Positions 34,935 through 45,024 of a DNA stretch of 64,000 nucleotides are shown in pieces (the stretch's first letter is position 1; every line of letters starts with the position of its first letter). The DNA is taken from contig JAZUFW010000081.1 of assembly GCA_045640905.1 (NCBI GenBank), positions 26,589-90,588 of the forward strand, in the 5' to 3' direction. A program made the position numbers and the translations under genes. Below the pieces are notes generated by a model. The model saw only the letters and a program-made list of their open reading frames with translations, did not search any database and was not told the origin of the DNA. Origin of the DNA: JAILLW01 sp045640905 (GTDB lineage Bacteria > Bacillota > Clostridia > Lachnospirales > Lachnospiraceae).

Positions 34935-35804
34935 ATGAAAGGTATAATTTTAGCCGGAGGTTCGGGAACCAGACTTTATCCCCTGACCAAAGCCATTAGT
35001 AAACAGATAATGCCTGTGTATGACAAGCCGATGATTTATTATCCGCTGTCAACATTGATGCTCGCAGGAATACGTGAGGTGCTGATTATTTCCACACCGC
35101 GTGATTTGCCTGTATTTAAGGAACTGTTCGGAACCGGGGAAAGCCTGGGAATGCAGTTTAGCTATGCCGTACAGGAGACTCCCAGAGGATTGGCTGATGC
35201 GTTTATCATAGGAGACAAGTTCATCGGTGATGACAATGTAGCCTTGGTGTTGGGTGATAACATTTTCTACGGACAGAGCTTTTCAAAATTGCTTCGTGAA
35301 GTAGCTAAAAGAGAAAGCGGAGCTACAATATTCGGATATTATGTCAGAGACCCTCGTGAATACGGCGTAGTTGAGTTTGACGCCAACGGAATGGCCGTAT
35401 CAATCGAAGAAAAGCCTCAGAATCCAAAGAGCAATTATGCCGTTCCCGGCTTGTATTTCTATGACAATGATGTTGTGGAGATAGCAAAGAACGTTAAGCC
35501 CTCCGACCGCGGAGAAATCGAGATTACCAGTATCAACAACGAATATTTGAACAGAGGAACATTGCATGTTGAGACCTTGGGACGAGGATTTGCATGGCTT
35601 GATACCGGAAATCATGATTCCCTTCTCGATGCGGCCGATTTTGTGGCAGCGTTCCAGAAAAGACAGGGACTTTATATTTCATGTATCGAAGAAATAGCAT
35701 ATAAACAAGGATTTATCAGCAAGGAGCAGCTTCTTACTTTAGCGCAGCCGTTAATGAAGACGGATTACGGAAAGTATTTGACCGAAGTTGCGGAAGGGTT
35801 GTAA
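34935..35804 (+). CDS. rfbA: Glucose-1-phosphate thymidylyltransferase
   Basis: 289 residues from ATG 34935: GGGAGG at 34923-34928 lies 6 nt before it, whereas ATG 34929 would have no spacing. The nucleotidyl-transfer loop LAGGSGTRLYPLT is at the N-terminus and VLGDNIFYG holds a metal-binding Asp. It makes dTDP-glucose from dTTP and glucose-1-phosphate, which the phosphoglucomutase gene downstream in the locus could supply. Confidence 0.95.
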   Translation: MKGIILAGGSGTRLYPLTKAISKQIMPVYDKPMIYYPLSTLMLAGIREVLIISTPRDLPVFKELFGTGESLGMQFSYAVQETPRGLADAFIIGDKFIGDDNVALVLGDNIFYGQSFSKLLREVAKRESGATIFGYYVRDPREYGVVEFDANGMAVSIEEKPQNPKSNYAVPGLYFYDNDVVEIAKNVKPSDRGEIEITSINNEYLNRGTLHVETLGRGFAWLDTGNHDSLLDAADFVAAFQKRQGLYISCIEEIAYKQGFISKEQLLTLAQPLMKTDYGKYLTEVAEGL

Positions 35805-35806
35805 AA

Positions 35807-36373
35807 ATGGGACAGATTAGTGTAGAAACTTGTGAAATCGAAGGATTAAAAATAATACATCCGGAAGTCAGGGAAGATGCACGCGGATATTTCATGGAAA
35901 CATATCAGCAACAACAGTTTTTTGACGCCGGAATGGAAGTCGTGTTCGTTCAGGACAACCAGTCGGCATCCTGCAAGAACGTTCTTCGCGGATTGCATTT
36001 TCAGATTAATTATCCGCAGGACAAACTGGTTCGTGCAATTAAGGGAACGGTTTTTGATGTAGCCGTTGATTTACGCCCCGGCTCAAAGACATTCGGAAAG
36101 TGGCACGGAGAGGTCCTGTCCGAAGAAAACAAAGTTCAATTCTTTGTTCCGAAGGGATTTGCCCATGGCTTTTATGTAATGAGTGATTACGCAGAATTCG
36201 TATATAAAGTTACCGACTTTTATCATCCCGATGATGAAGGCGGAATAGCATTTGACGATCCGGATATCGGAGTTAAATGGCCTTTCGAGGACAAATCAAA
36301 GTTGATTTTATCCGAGAGAGATACTAAATGGAATTCGTTTAAAGATTATTGTAAGGAACACGGTATTAAATAG
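35807..36373 (+). CDS. rfbC: dTDP-4-dehydrorhamnose 3,5-epimerase
   Basis: 188 residues, a normal length for this cupin enzyme. NVLRGLHFQ with the catalytic His, KGTVFDVAVDLR and the FVPKGFAHGF motif are intact. It epimerises dTDP-4-keto-6-deoxyglucose at C3 and C5. It starts 2 nt after rfbA. The final reductase gene rfbD is not next to it and is not found in the window; the ABC exporter genes follow instead. Confidence 0.94.
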   Translation: MGQISVETCEIEGLKIIHPEVREDARGYFMETYQQQQFFDAGMEVVFVQDNQSASCKNVLRGLHFQINYPQDKLVRAIKGTVFDVAVDLRPGSKTFGKWHGEVLSEENKVQFFVPKGFAHGFYVMSDYAEFVYKVTDFYHPDDEGGIAFDDPDIGVKWPFEDKSKLILSERDTKWNSFKDYCKEHGIK

Positions 36374-36379
36374 TATTTC

Positions 36380-37402
36380 ATGACAAACGGCAAGGAAACA
36401 ATTAAAAGAAAGATTTTGACAAAGCCCGTTGCAATCACTTTGTTTTACACAGTGTGTGCAGTGGTTGCTTTGATTATAGTTTTTCATAATAATCCTCTGG
36501 CACCGGACCCCGATACCGAACGATTAAAGAAAATATGCGCATGCCTTTTACTTACTTTGGCGTGCGTTATTTTTGGTATTTTTTATGACAGGATTTTCAT
36601 TATCCCCAAGGAATTGTGGCAGTCCAGAGAATTAATATGGAAGCTCTCCAGAAATGATTTTAAGAAAAGATATGCAGGTTCGTATCTGGGATTTGTATGG
36701 GCACTCGTACAGCCGGTTATTACGGTATTGATGTACTGGGTGGTTTTTGATGTGGTGTTCAATACCAGATCGCAGATGATAGCGTCCGGAGTTGAGGTCC
36801 CGTATGTTCTGTATTTAACGGCAGGACTGGTTCCCTGGTTCTATTTTTCGGAGGCTTTGACCAACGGTACGAATGCATTGCTTGAATACAGCTATTTGGT
36901 TAAGAAGGTTGTTTTCAAGATAAGTATTTTACCGATTATAAAGCTGATTGCAGCGACGTTTATTCACATTTTCTTCGTGGGCGTTTTGTTGGTAGTGGCC
37001 ATGTGTTACGGCTATTTTCCCACGATATATACGATACAGATTATATACTACAGTTTTTGCACGTTCGTGCTGGTTCTGGCCATGAGCTATTGCAGCTGCG
37101 CTATAGTGGTATTCTTCAGAGACTTGGGACAGATAATAAACATTCTGTTGCAGGTCGGAATGTGGGCGACACCGATTCTGTGGGATATTAATATGATTCA
37201 CGATGAAAGGATTATTTCGCTGTTTAAGCTGAATCCTCTGGTATATATCGTGAACGGCTTCAGAAGCTCCATATACGGACAGGAATGGTTCTTTACCCAT
37301 TTCTACAGTTCGACATATTTTTGGATTTTCACGGTAACACTGTTTTGCATAGGCAGTTTGATATTTAAGAGATTAAAAGTACATTTTGCTGATGTGCTGT
37401 AG
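36380..37402 (+). CDS. Polysaccharide ABC exporter, membrane subunit (Wzm/TagG-like)
   Basis: 340 residues, longer than the usual ~260-270 because of an N-terminal extension with two extra helices (about 18-38 and 53-73). The canonical ABC-2 core starts at LWQSRELIWKLSRNDFK, with YAGSYLGFVWALVQP and six helices. It forms the channel that exports a finished, lipid-linked glycan from the cytoplasm. The start follows rfbC by 6 nt with no clear Shine-Dalgarno. Its ATPase partner starts 17 nt after its stop. Confidence 0.9.
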   Translation: MTNGKETIKRKILTKPVAITLFYTVCAVVALIIVFHNNPLAPDPDTERLKKICACLLLTLACVIFGIFYDRIFIIPKELWQSRELIWKLSRNDFKKRYAGSYLGFVWALVQPVITVLMYWVVFDVVFNTRSQMIASGVEVPYVLYLTAGLVPWFYFSEALTNGTNALLEYSYLVKKVVFKISILPIIKLIAATFIHIFFVGVLLVVAMCYGYFPTIYTIQIIYYSFCTFVLVLAMSYCSCAIVVFFRDLGQIINILLQVGMWATPILWDINMIHDERIISLFKLNPLVYIVNGFRSSIYGQEWFFTHFYSSTYFWIFTVTLFCIGSLIFKRLKVHFADVL

Positions 37403-37419
37403 TTTTGGACGGAGTATTG

Positions 37420-38679
37420 ATGGACAATAATATTGCCATACAAGTTAATAATGTGGTAAAGACCTACAAACTCTACGATAAGCCGAAGGATAGATTGAAA
37501 GAGGCGCTGGGAATAGGTCGAAAGAAGAAACGCTATAAGGAGCACAGTGCGCTAAAGGGCGTTTCCATGACCATAAATAAGGGCGAAACCGTAGGAATTA
37601 TCGGAACAAACGGTTCCGGTAAGTCTACTATATTGAAAATAATAACAGGTGTTTTGAATCCGACATCGGGCGACGTTAATGTTAACGGCAGAATTTCGGC
37701 TCTTTTGGAACTTGGAGCCGGATTTAACATGGAATATAACGGAATTGAAAACGTATATCTGAACGGCACGATGATGGGATTTTCAAAAAAGGAAATCGAC
37801 GCCAAACTGCCGGATATTCTGGAGTTCGCCGATATAGGCGAATACGTGAATCAACCTGTAAAGACATATTCATCGGGTATGTTTGTGCGACTGGCTTTTG
37901 CCGTGGCCATAAACATAGACCCGGAAATACTGATAGTAGACGAAGCACTGTCTGTCGGAGACGTATTCTTCCAGGCAAAGTGTTATCACAAATTCGAAGA
38001 ATTCAAAGAAATGGGCAAGACGATAGTGTTTGTTTCGCACGATTTGAGTTCCATATCGAAGTATTGTGACAGAGTAATTTTGCTGAATCAGGGTGTTAAG
38101 CTCGGAGAAGGCTCACCGAAAGAGATGATAGATTCCTATAAACAGGTATTGGTAGGGCAGTATCCTCTTCCGGATATCAAGAATTCCTTTGATGAAGACG
38201 AGAAAAAGGACAATGCGAACGTGTTAAATCCCGATTTACTCGAGTACGGCACAAAAGCTGCGGTTATTGAATCGTACTATCTGGAGGATGAAAAGGGAAT
38301 AAAAACAAGTGCTATCATTAAGGGTGGAAAGTGTACCATGCATATGATAGTGGATATAAAGGAAGACATTGAAGCACCGATATTTGCCTTTTCAATCAAA
38401 AATATAAAAGGTGTTGAGATAACCGGAACAAATACAATGTTTGAAAAGAGCTTCCTGGAAAGCGTTAAAAAGGGACAGAAGAAGCACATTTCCTTTACGC
38501 AGAGAATTGATCTCCAGGGCGGAGAATACCTGATTTCCCTGGGTGTAACGGGATATGAAAAGGAAGAGTTTACGGTGTACCACAGATTATATGATGTTAT
38601 GAATATTACCGTTATTTCGGATAAGAATTCAGTGGGATACTACGATATGAATTCCGTTATCGAAGTGGAGGATGCATGA
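37420..38679 (+). CDS. Polysaccharide ABC exporter ATPase with Wzt-like C-terminal carbohydrate-binding domain
   Basis: 419 residues from ATG 37420 (GGACGGAG just upstream; a TTG at 37405 is rejected). The ATPase part (1-~250) has Walker A GTNGSGKST, signature YSSGM and Walker B ILIVDEAL. The extra ~150 residues (about 270-419) form a beta-rich domain with VEITGTNTMFE and GGEYLISLGV, typical of the Wzt C-terminal domain. In E. coli O8/O9a that domain recognises the methyl/phosphate cap at the non-reducing end before export. Its presence predicts end-capping here, and the next gene, overlapping by 4 nt, fits that role. Confidence 0.92.
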   Translation: MDNNIAIQVNNVVKTYKLYDKPKDRLKEALGIGRKKKRYKEHSALKGVSMTINKGETVGIIGTNGSGKSTILKIITGVLNPTSGDVNVNGRISALLELGAGFNMEYNGIENVYLNGTMMGFSKKEIDAKLPDILEFADIGEYVNQPVKTYSSGMFVRLAFAVAINIDPEILIVDEALSVGDVFFQAKCYHKFEEFKEMGKTIVFVSHDLSSISKYCDRVILLNQGVKLGEGSPKEMIDSYKQVLVGQYPLPDIKNSFDEDEKKDNANVLNPDLLEYGTKAAVIESYYLEDEKGIKTSAIIKGGKCTMHMIVDIKEDIEAPIFAFSIKNIKGVEITGTNTMFEKSFLESVKKGQKKHISFTQRIDLQGGEYLISLGVTGYEKEEFTVYHRLYDVMNITVISDKNSVGYYDMNSVIEVEDA

Positions 38680-40754
38680 GCTATACGCCTATCAAATTAA
38701 CTGAAGAAGAATTGTTTAGTCGCCTGCCTGAGAAAATCGGGCAGGTTTCCTTAAATTATGATTTCTATCCCGGTGAGGATTTGTATTCCGACGGTGATAT
38801 TGAAAATCAGCTTTTGAATATTGTTAAGAATTCTGCGAAGGTAGAATATCAATCAATTATAGAGAAAACAAAATCGTGGCCGATTCTGTATCATTTATCG
38901 GAGCTAAGAACAAATATAGTCGACTTTCTCCCTATTGATAAGAGCATGAAAGTCCTGGAAATAGGGTCCGGATGCGGTGCCATTACTTCCAAGTTGGCCG
39001 AGAAGGCAAAACAGGTTGATTGCGTTGAATTATCAGCAAAACGAAGCTCCATAAACGCCTACAGAAATCAGGAATGCGACAATATCATGATTAATGTGGG
39101 TAATTTTGCCGATATCGAAAAGAATTTGCCCAACGATTACGATTTTGTATGTCTGATAGGGGTTTACGAATATGCTTCATCATATATTCAAAGTGACCAT
39201 CCCTACGAGGACTTTTTAAAGATTATTACAAAGCACGCAAAGCCCGACGGAAGAGTTGTTATCGCCATAGAGAATAAATTCGGCCTAAAGTATTTTGCAG
39301 GCTGTAAAGAAGATCATGTCGGCGAATATTTTGCATCACTGGAAGGCTATCCAAAGGGCGGAAGTGCCAGAACCTTTACCAGAAACGGTCTTGAAAGAAT
39401 TTTCGATACCGTGGATATAAAGGATTACCATTTTTATTATCCGTATCCCGATTACAAACTGCCTACGACCGTATATTCGGATAAAAGGCTGCCCCAAAAG
39501 GGAGAATTGACGGATAATGTGCGAAATCTCGACAGAGACCGCCTGCAGTTGTTTAACGAAGGTTATGTGTTTGACAGCGTGATAGAAGACAATGAATTCC
39601 CGCTGTTTTCAAATTCGTATCTGGTTATTTTGGGACCGGATATAGATATTGACTATGTCAAATATTCAAATGACAGAAGTTCGCGCTATGCAATCAGAAC
39701 GGAAATAGGTAAAAACCACGTCAAAAAGGTTGCTCTTAATGAGGAAGCAAAGAACCATCTGCGCAATTTGAACTCATATTATGAGAAACTGTCGGAAAGA
39801 TATTCCGGCGGAAATATAGCCGTAAATCGTTGTGTGTACTCCGAAGAAGAAGGAAGTGCCACATTTGATTTTGAAAAGGGCATTACGCTCGAAACCTTGA
39901 TGGACGAGGCACTTTTTAGCAATAATACCGAAGAATTCGAGAGACTGTTTGATGATTATGTTTCGAGAATATCATATAACAACGGCGTGGACATATCGGA
40001 TTATGATTTGATATTTGCCAACATTATGGTTGACGGAGATAAATATACCATCATTGATTATGAATGGTGCGTCCCCAAGCAGCTGGAAACCAAGGAAATA
40101 GCCTTTAGAGCTTTGTACTGCTATGTGCTCGAAGATGAAAGAAGAGAGAGTCTTAATGTTGATTCGCTGATGAAAAAAATCGGTGTAACCAACAATGAAA
40201 AGGAATATTACCAGAATAAGGAACTTGAGTTCCAAAAAGATGTAACCGGAAATCACGAATCGATAGGCGAAATAGTTGCTACCATAGGAACACATTCATA
40301 TAATGCGATAGCGTTGGCCGAACAAAAGAGCAAGGATATACTGAAAGACAGAATTCAAATATATCCCGATTCGGGAATGGGGTACAGCGAGGATACATCG
40401 TATTATATTCCGGATGTATACGTGAATGAAAATACCATAAGCACGGATATTTCCTTTGACGGAAATATCAAGGCTTTGAGAATCGATCCGGCCGATAATA
40501 GCTGCTTAGTGAGAATAAAAGAACTGGTTATTAACGGCGAAAACTACTTAAATCACAAGAAAAACATCGTAACAAACGGAAAATGCGTAAAGAACAACAG
40601 TTATGTATTTGCCACAAACGATCCTAACATAAATATCCTGCTAAATGATGCTTTAATCAGGGGTGAAAATGTTCTTCATGTTGATATGGAAGTTATCTCA
40701 TTATCAAGTGAAGCGGCAGGGGACATTGCAGATTCGATAAAGAAATTATTTTAA
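38676..40754 (+). CDS. Methyltransferase/kinase-like fusion, putative WbdD-like chain terminator
   Basis: 692 residues. The N-terminal class I methyltransferase (about 75-250) has the SAM motif VLEIGSGCG from residue 93. A kinase-like part follows (about 330-520): candidate ATP lysine K350/K351, a catalytic-loop-like DYDLIFANIMV with D444 and N449, and IDYEW with D461 at the metal site, as in aminoglycoside-phosphotransferase folds. The last ~140 residues are beta-rich. E. coli WbdD has the same methyltransferase-kinase order and caps O-antigen, fixing chain length. The gene overlaps the Wzt-like ATPase by 4 nt. The methyltransferase call is firm; kinase and capping are inference. Confidence 0.75.
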   Translation: MSYTPIKLTEEELFSRLPEKIGQVSLNYDFYPGEDLYSDGDIENQLLNIVKNSAKVEYQSIIEKTKSWPILYHLSELRTNIVDFLPIDKSMKVLEIGSGCGAITSKLAEKAKQVDCVELSAKRSSINAYRNQECDNIMINVGNFADIEKNLPNDYDFVCLIGVYEYASSYIQSDHPYEDFLKIITKHAKPDGRVVIAIENKFGLKYFAGCKEDHVGEYFASLEGYPKGGSARTFTRNGLERIFDTVDIKDYHFYYPYPDYKLPTTVYSDKRLPQKGELTDNVRNLDRDRLQLFNEGYVFDSVIEDNEFPLFSNSYLVILGPDIDIDYVKYSNDRSSRYAIRTEIGKNHVKKVALNEEAKNHLRNLNSYYEKLSERYSGGNIAVNRCVYSEEEGSATFDFEKGITLETLMDEALFSNNTEEFERLFDDYVSRISYNNGVDISDYDLIFANIMVDGDKYTIIDYEWCVPKQLETKEIAFRALYCYVLEDERRESLNVDSLMKKIGVTNNEKEYYQNKELEFQKDVTGNHESIGEIVATIGTHSYNAIALAEQKSKDILKDRIQIYPDSGMGYSEDTSYYIPDVYVNENTISTDISFDGNIKALRIDPADNSCLVRIKELVINGENYLNHKKNIVTNGKCVKNNSYVFATNDPNINILLNDALIRGENVLHVDMEVISLSSEAAGDIADSIKKLF

Positions 40755-40782
40755 CTTTAATTTTTTTTGGAGCAAATAATTG

Positions 40783-42930
40783 ATGACAGGAATTAAAAGA
40801 ACCGTTAAAAAACTCGCGGTTGCTAATGCCACAAATCAATATAAAAAAGAGGTAAAGTCCAAAAATTTGGATTACAATGCCTGGGTCAGAATGGTTGAAA
40901 AACAGGAGGAAACTGACCTCTCAAATTTGTCACACAGAGAAAAGAGTCTGACAAATGATTCGAATGCAATGTTATTTGACGGATGTTCATCACAAAATGA
41001 CAGTGAACTTGCAAAATCACTTAAATTATGTAAATTGATTGAAGTTTTTGGTGAATTTGAAGAAATAAATTGTAAAACACAATATGTGGTATATCCGCAT
41101 GATTACCTGCCACAAGCGGCTGAGATGCTCAAAAACAGCAAAAATTCAATAGATGCTGTTATTTTTACCATTTCCGATGGAACGTTCTCTGAAAAATGTT
41201 TCGAAAGAATATATTCAAAATTCGCAAAAAACAAAAATTTAATCATGATTTACTCAGATGAAGACGTGGTAAATGATGATGGATACAGGTCTTTACCCTG
41301 GTATAAAAGCGATTGGGCGCCCGATACGTTCAAATCTTTCTGTTATTTTGGAAGCATGATTGCACTTAAATCCGCTGTAATTAAGGAAATGCCGCCGATG
41401 GCGGACGAAGATTTGTATACTTATCTATATCGTATTCTTTTGGCCCATAATGCTTTTTCAAAGATTACTTTTTCTGAAGACGGAGAGTATGATCCGATTG
41501 TGGGACATATTCCATCGGTTTTGTATCATACGAAAACTTCGGGGTACGAAGATGTTAAATCGATGAAACTGAATGTACCCATTTCCGAGAACTGTTCTTT
41601 TGACAAAATTTCGGTGGTAATACCTTCAAAGGATCATCCGGAGGTCCTGGGGCGCTGTATAGATTCGTTTTTAAAGGTTACGGACAAAGAGATTTTGTCA
41701 AAAGTCGAGTTTGTCGTAGTTGATAACGGAAGCTCGGACGAAAACAAAAAACTTGTTTCCGATATTTTGAATTTTGATAATGCCAAATATATATATGAAA
41801 AGAGAGACTTTAATTTTTCGTATATGTGTAATCTTGGGGCCAAGAATTCAACGGGAGATTATCTGCTGTTTTTAAATGACGATATGGAGATAGTCGAAAG
41901 CGACTGGCTTAAGAAGCTGATGCTCATAGCGACACAGGATTATACCGGATGTGTGGGAGCAAAACTTTTATACCCTGAATCTTCTAAAATACAGCATGCC
42001 GGAATTACCAACCTGAGAATAGGACCCGCACATAAAATTCAGTTTATGTCGGATGAAGAAGATATATATTTCGGAAAGAACAGATTTTGTCAAAATGTCA
42101 TAGGGGTAACCGGGGCGTGTCTTTTGATAAGTAAATCCGTTTTTGAAGAAGTCGGCGGTTTTGATGAAAAGCTGGCGGTTGCATTCAATGATGTGGATTT
42201 GTGCTTCAAAGTTTTTGAGCACGGATATTACAATACGGTCAGATGCGACACCATTTTGTATCACCATGAATCGCTAAGCAGAGGAAATGATTCGGAATCC
42301 GAAGAAAAACTGCTTCGATTAAATGCCGAAAAGGATTATTTGTATCTGAAGCATACTAATCTTTACGGTAAAGATCCTTTTTATAATGTAAATCTGACTA
42401 CCGATATGTGGGAGTGTGAGTATGCCCCCAAATATCATTACGAAGTCAAGCTGGACGGCCGGTTTTCACGTGTAAAGGATATCAAAAAACTAATTAGTAA
42501 CGCGCGTTATGATAAATGCGTAAGGCTCGGAATGGAGTCTGCAATGGATATATACAAGTGGAAATACGGAGTGAACGTCACGGATGGTCACACTGAACCG
42601 AAAGATACGGATTTGGGGTATTATTTCCAAGGATATGCCTTTGTAATCGGTTCAGATAACGCGTGTTTTGAAAAGACGCTTTTCCTTGAAAACACTGAGA
42701 CGAAGGCCATTTTCGGCATAGAAACGCAATCCCATTACAGACCGGACATCAAAGCCAACCTTTCCGATCAGCTAAATGTAGATTTAACAGGATTCACTGC
42801 TAAAATTACGGCTGATTCTTTACCGGAAGGGAAGTACAGATTCGGTCTTTATGTCAAAGACAAAACTTCGTCGTTAAGATTGTATAATTACAGTAACTGG
42901 ACACTCAATGTAAACCATTTTGGGAGATAG
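40783..42930 (+). CDS. Large GT2 glycosyltransferase with C-terminal beta domain
   Basis: 715 residues from ATG 40783 (TTTTGGAG upstream; a TTG three bases before is not needed). The first ~270 residues hold a degenerate GT2-like region (MIYSDEDVV, FKSFCYFGSMIALKSAV). A complete GT-A domain follows (about 275-510) with ISVVIPSKDHP, VDNGSSD and the metal motif NDDME. A C-terminal region with a FEKTLFLENTET beta domain ends the protein. It is cytoplasmic, no transmembrane helix seen. It likely adds a sugar such as rhamnose in main-chain synthesis. The degenerate first domain may be structural. Confidence 0.88.
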   Translation: MTGIKRTVKKLAVANATNQYKKEVKSKNLDYNAWVRMVEKQEETDLSNLSHREKSLTNDSNAMLFDGCSSQNDSELAKSLKLCKLIEVFGEFEEINCKTQYVVYPHDYLPQAAEMLKNSKNSIDAVIFTISDGTFSEKCFERIYSKFAKNKNLIMIYSDEDVVNDDGYRSLPWYKSDWAPDTFKSFCYFGSMIALKSAVIKEMPPMADEDLYTYLYRILLAHNAFSKITFSEDGEYDPIVGHIPSVLYHTKTSGYEDVKSMKLNVPISENCSFDKISVVIPSKDHPEVLGRCIDSFLKVTDKEILSKVEFVVVDNGSSDENKKLVSDILNFDNAKYIYEKRDFNFSYMCNLGAKNSTGDYLLFLNDDMEIVESDWLKKLMLIATQDYTGCVGAKLLYPESSKIQHAGITNLRIGPAHKIQFMSDEEDIYFGKNRFCQNVIGVTGACLLISKSVFEEVGGFDEKLAVAFNDVDLCFKVFEHGYYNTVRCDTILYHHESLSRGNDSESEEKLLRLNAEKDYLYLKHTNLYGKDPFYNVNLTTDMWECEYAPKYHYEVKLDGRFSRVKDIKKLISNARYDKCVRLGMESAMDIYKWKYGVNVTDGHTEPKDTDLGYYFQGYAFVIGSDNACFEKTLFLENTETKAIFGIETQSHYRPDIKANLSDQLNVDLTGFTAKITADSLPEGKYRFGLYVKDKTSSLRLYNYSNWTLNVNHFGR

Positions 42931-42932
42931 GT

Positions 42933-44903
42933 ATGGATTACGAAAAGGAATATGAAAAAGAACATTTGAGAAATGCCGATTTGGCAGGACGTGTTGCGGA
43001 GCTTGAGGCAAAGGTGGATGATTTGGATTTTCAACTTAAGCGCATCAAGACCAATCCGGTATGGAAAGCTTCCGCACCGTTAAGAAAGTGCATGCATTTT
43101 GCGATTCGCCAGGGCAGACGAATCAAAAACTGCGGTTCGATAAAGGGCATAGCGCATAAAATCGAATATAAAAAGAATGAAAAGAAAGCCATGGCAGCCT
43201 TCGGTACTTTGAGTTTCCCGAATGAGGAAAGAAGAAAAGCAGAGAGCGAAACGGTTTTTGAAAACCCGGTAAAAATAAGTATCTTGGTGCCGCTTTACAA
43301 TACACCGGAACAATTTCTTAAGGAAATGATTGATTCGGTAGTTTATCAGACGTATGCCAATTGGGAATTGTGTCTGGCTGACGGATCGGATGAAGCTCAT
43401 TCGTATGTAAAGACCATAGTGGACGACTATATTCATAAATATAATGACGGCCGCATAGTCTACAAAAAGTTAACCCGCAACGAAGGAATCTCGGGGAATA
43501 CTAACCAATGTCTCGAATTGGCTACAGGCGAGTATATAGGTTTGTTCGATCATGATGATATTTTGCATCCTTCGGTTTTGTATGAATATGTAAAGGCAAT
43601 CAACGAACAGAATGCCGACTATATATATTGTGATGAAACCACGTTCAAATCCGGAGACATAAATAAGATGCTGACCATGCATTTCAAACCGGATTATGCC
43701 ATCGATAATCTGAGGGCAAACAATTATATTTGTCATTTCAGGGTGTTTAAGAGGACGCTCCTTGAAGGAGATGAGCTGTTCAGATCTCAATTTGACGGTA
43801 GCCAGGACCATGACATGATTTTGCGTCTGACCGATAAAGCACAGCATATAGTTCATGTTCCCAGACTGATGTATTACTGGAGATGCCACGAAGGCTCGGT
43901 TGCCTCCAATATTGATGCAAAGCCCTATGCCATCGAAGCAGCCAAAGGAGCTGTTGCCGACCACTTAAGACGACATGGCTACGATCATTTCAAGATTACA
44001 TCAACGAGAGCTTTCGAAACCATATTCAAGATTCGCTATGAGATTATGGGAACTCCGAAGATATCCATAGTGATTCCCAATAAGGATCACATTGATGATC
44101 TGAAAAGATGTGTCAATTCCATACTTGAAAAGTCCACATATGATAATTACGAAATAATTGTGGTTGAAAACAACAGTACGCAAAAGACTACGTTTGATTA
44201 CTATAAACAATTGGAATCAAACCCCAAGATTAAGGTCGTTACGTATGCTTCTGCCGAGGATGAATCCTTTAATTATTCAAAGGTGAATAACTTCGGTGCA
44301 TCGCAAGCTTCCGGTGAATATATTCTTTTATTGAATAATGACACGGAAGTAATAACCGTTAACTGGCTCGAAGAGCTGCTGATGTATGCACAAAGAGACG
44401 ATGTGGCCTGTGTAGGTGCCAAGCTGTATTATCCGAATAAAACCATACAGCATGCCGGTGTTGTTTTGGCATTGGGTGCGCACAGAACTGCAGGGCACAG
44501 CCATTATATGCAGCATCGCGAGAATCTGGGATATATGGGCAGACTCTGTTATGCACAGGATGTATCTGCGGTAACGGGTGCATGTCTTTTGGTTAAAAAA
44601 TCGATATATGATGAACTCGGCGGATTGGGTGAAGACTTTGCCATCTCGCTCAACGATGTTGATTTTTGCTTAAAAGCGAGAAACAAAGGATACCTCAATG
44701 TATTCACTCCTTTTGCCGAACTGTATCATTACGAATCGGCTTCGAGAGGCTCGGATATGGTTGGACTAAATGCCGACAGATATAATAAAGAATCCGAATA
44801 CTTCAGAACAAAGTGGGCTGAGGTACTGTCAAAAGGAGATCCGTATTATAATCCCAATTTTTCATTGGATCGAAGCGACTTCGCACTTAAAACGACAGAA
44901 TGA
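42933..44903 (+). CDS. Two-domain GT2 glycosyltransferase
   Basis: 656 residues, starting 2 nt after the previous stop with GGGAG nearby. A coiled-coil N-terminus (about 1-45, KEHLRNADLAGRVAELEAKV) is followed by two GT-A domains. Domain 1 (about 108-350) has ISILVPLYNTP, FDHDDIL and YIYCDE. Domain 2 (about 375-610) has ISIVIPNKDHI, VENNS and NNDTEV. Two active domains suggest it makes two linkages or a processive disaccharide repeat, as rhamnan and galactan polymerases do. It is a cytoplasmic protein at the membrane. The acceptor and donor are not determinable here. Confidence 0.9.
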   Translation: MDYEKEYEKEHLRNADLAGRVAELEAKVDDLDFQLKRIKTNPVWKASAPLRKCMHFAIRQGRRIKNCGSIKGIAHKIEYKKNEKKAMAAFGTLSFPNEERRKAESETVFENPVKISILVPLYNTPEQFLKEMIDSVVYQTYANWELCLADGSDEAHSYVKTIVDDYIHKYNDGRIVYKKLTRNEGISGNTNQCLELATGEYIGLFDHDDILHPSVLYEYVKAINEQNADYIYCDETTFKSGDINKMLTMHFKPDYAIDNLRANNYICHFRVFKRTLLEGDELFRSQFDGSQDHDMILRLTDKAQHIVHVPRLMYYWRCHEGSVASNIDAKPYAIEAAKGAVADHLRRHGYDHFKITSTRAFETIFKIRYEIMGTPKISIVIPNKDHIDDLKRCVNSILEKSTYDNYEIIVVENNSTQKTTFDYYKQLESNPKIKVVTYASAEDESFNYSKVNNFGASQASGEYILLLNNDTEVITVNWLEELLMYAQRDDVACVGAKLYYPNKTIQHAGVVLALGAHRTAGHSHYMQHRENLGYMGRLCYAQDVSAVTGACLLVKKSIYDELGGLGEDFAISLNDVDFCLKARNKGYLNVFTPFAELYHYESASRGSDMVGLNADRYNKESEYFRTKWAEVLSKGDPYYNPNFSLDRSDFALKTTE

Positions 44904-45024
44904 TTTTTTGAGTAAAATATGATATATTTAAACAGTTACAACTTGAGTATTTTTGAACCGCACAGGCTGTTTCGGAACATGAAAATGGCACTGTTGCCGG
45001 ATAAATTAAAACGGAGGTCTGATT

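Noticed and set aside
44904..45024. Promoter for the phosphohexomutase gene at TTGAGT/TATATT
   Set aside because: The elements at 44908-44913 and 44923-44928 are only 9 bp apart, too close to act together, and no other pair is convincing.
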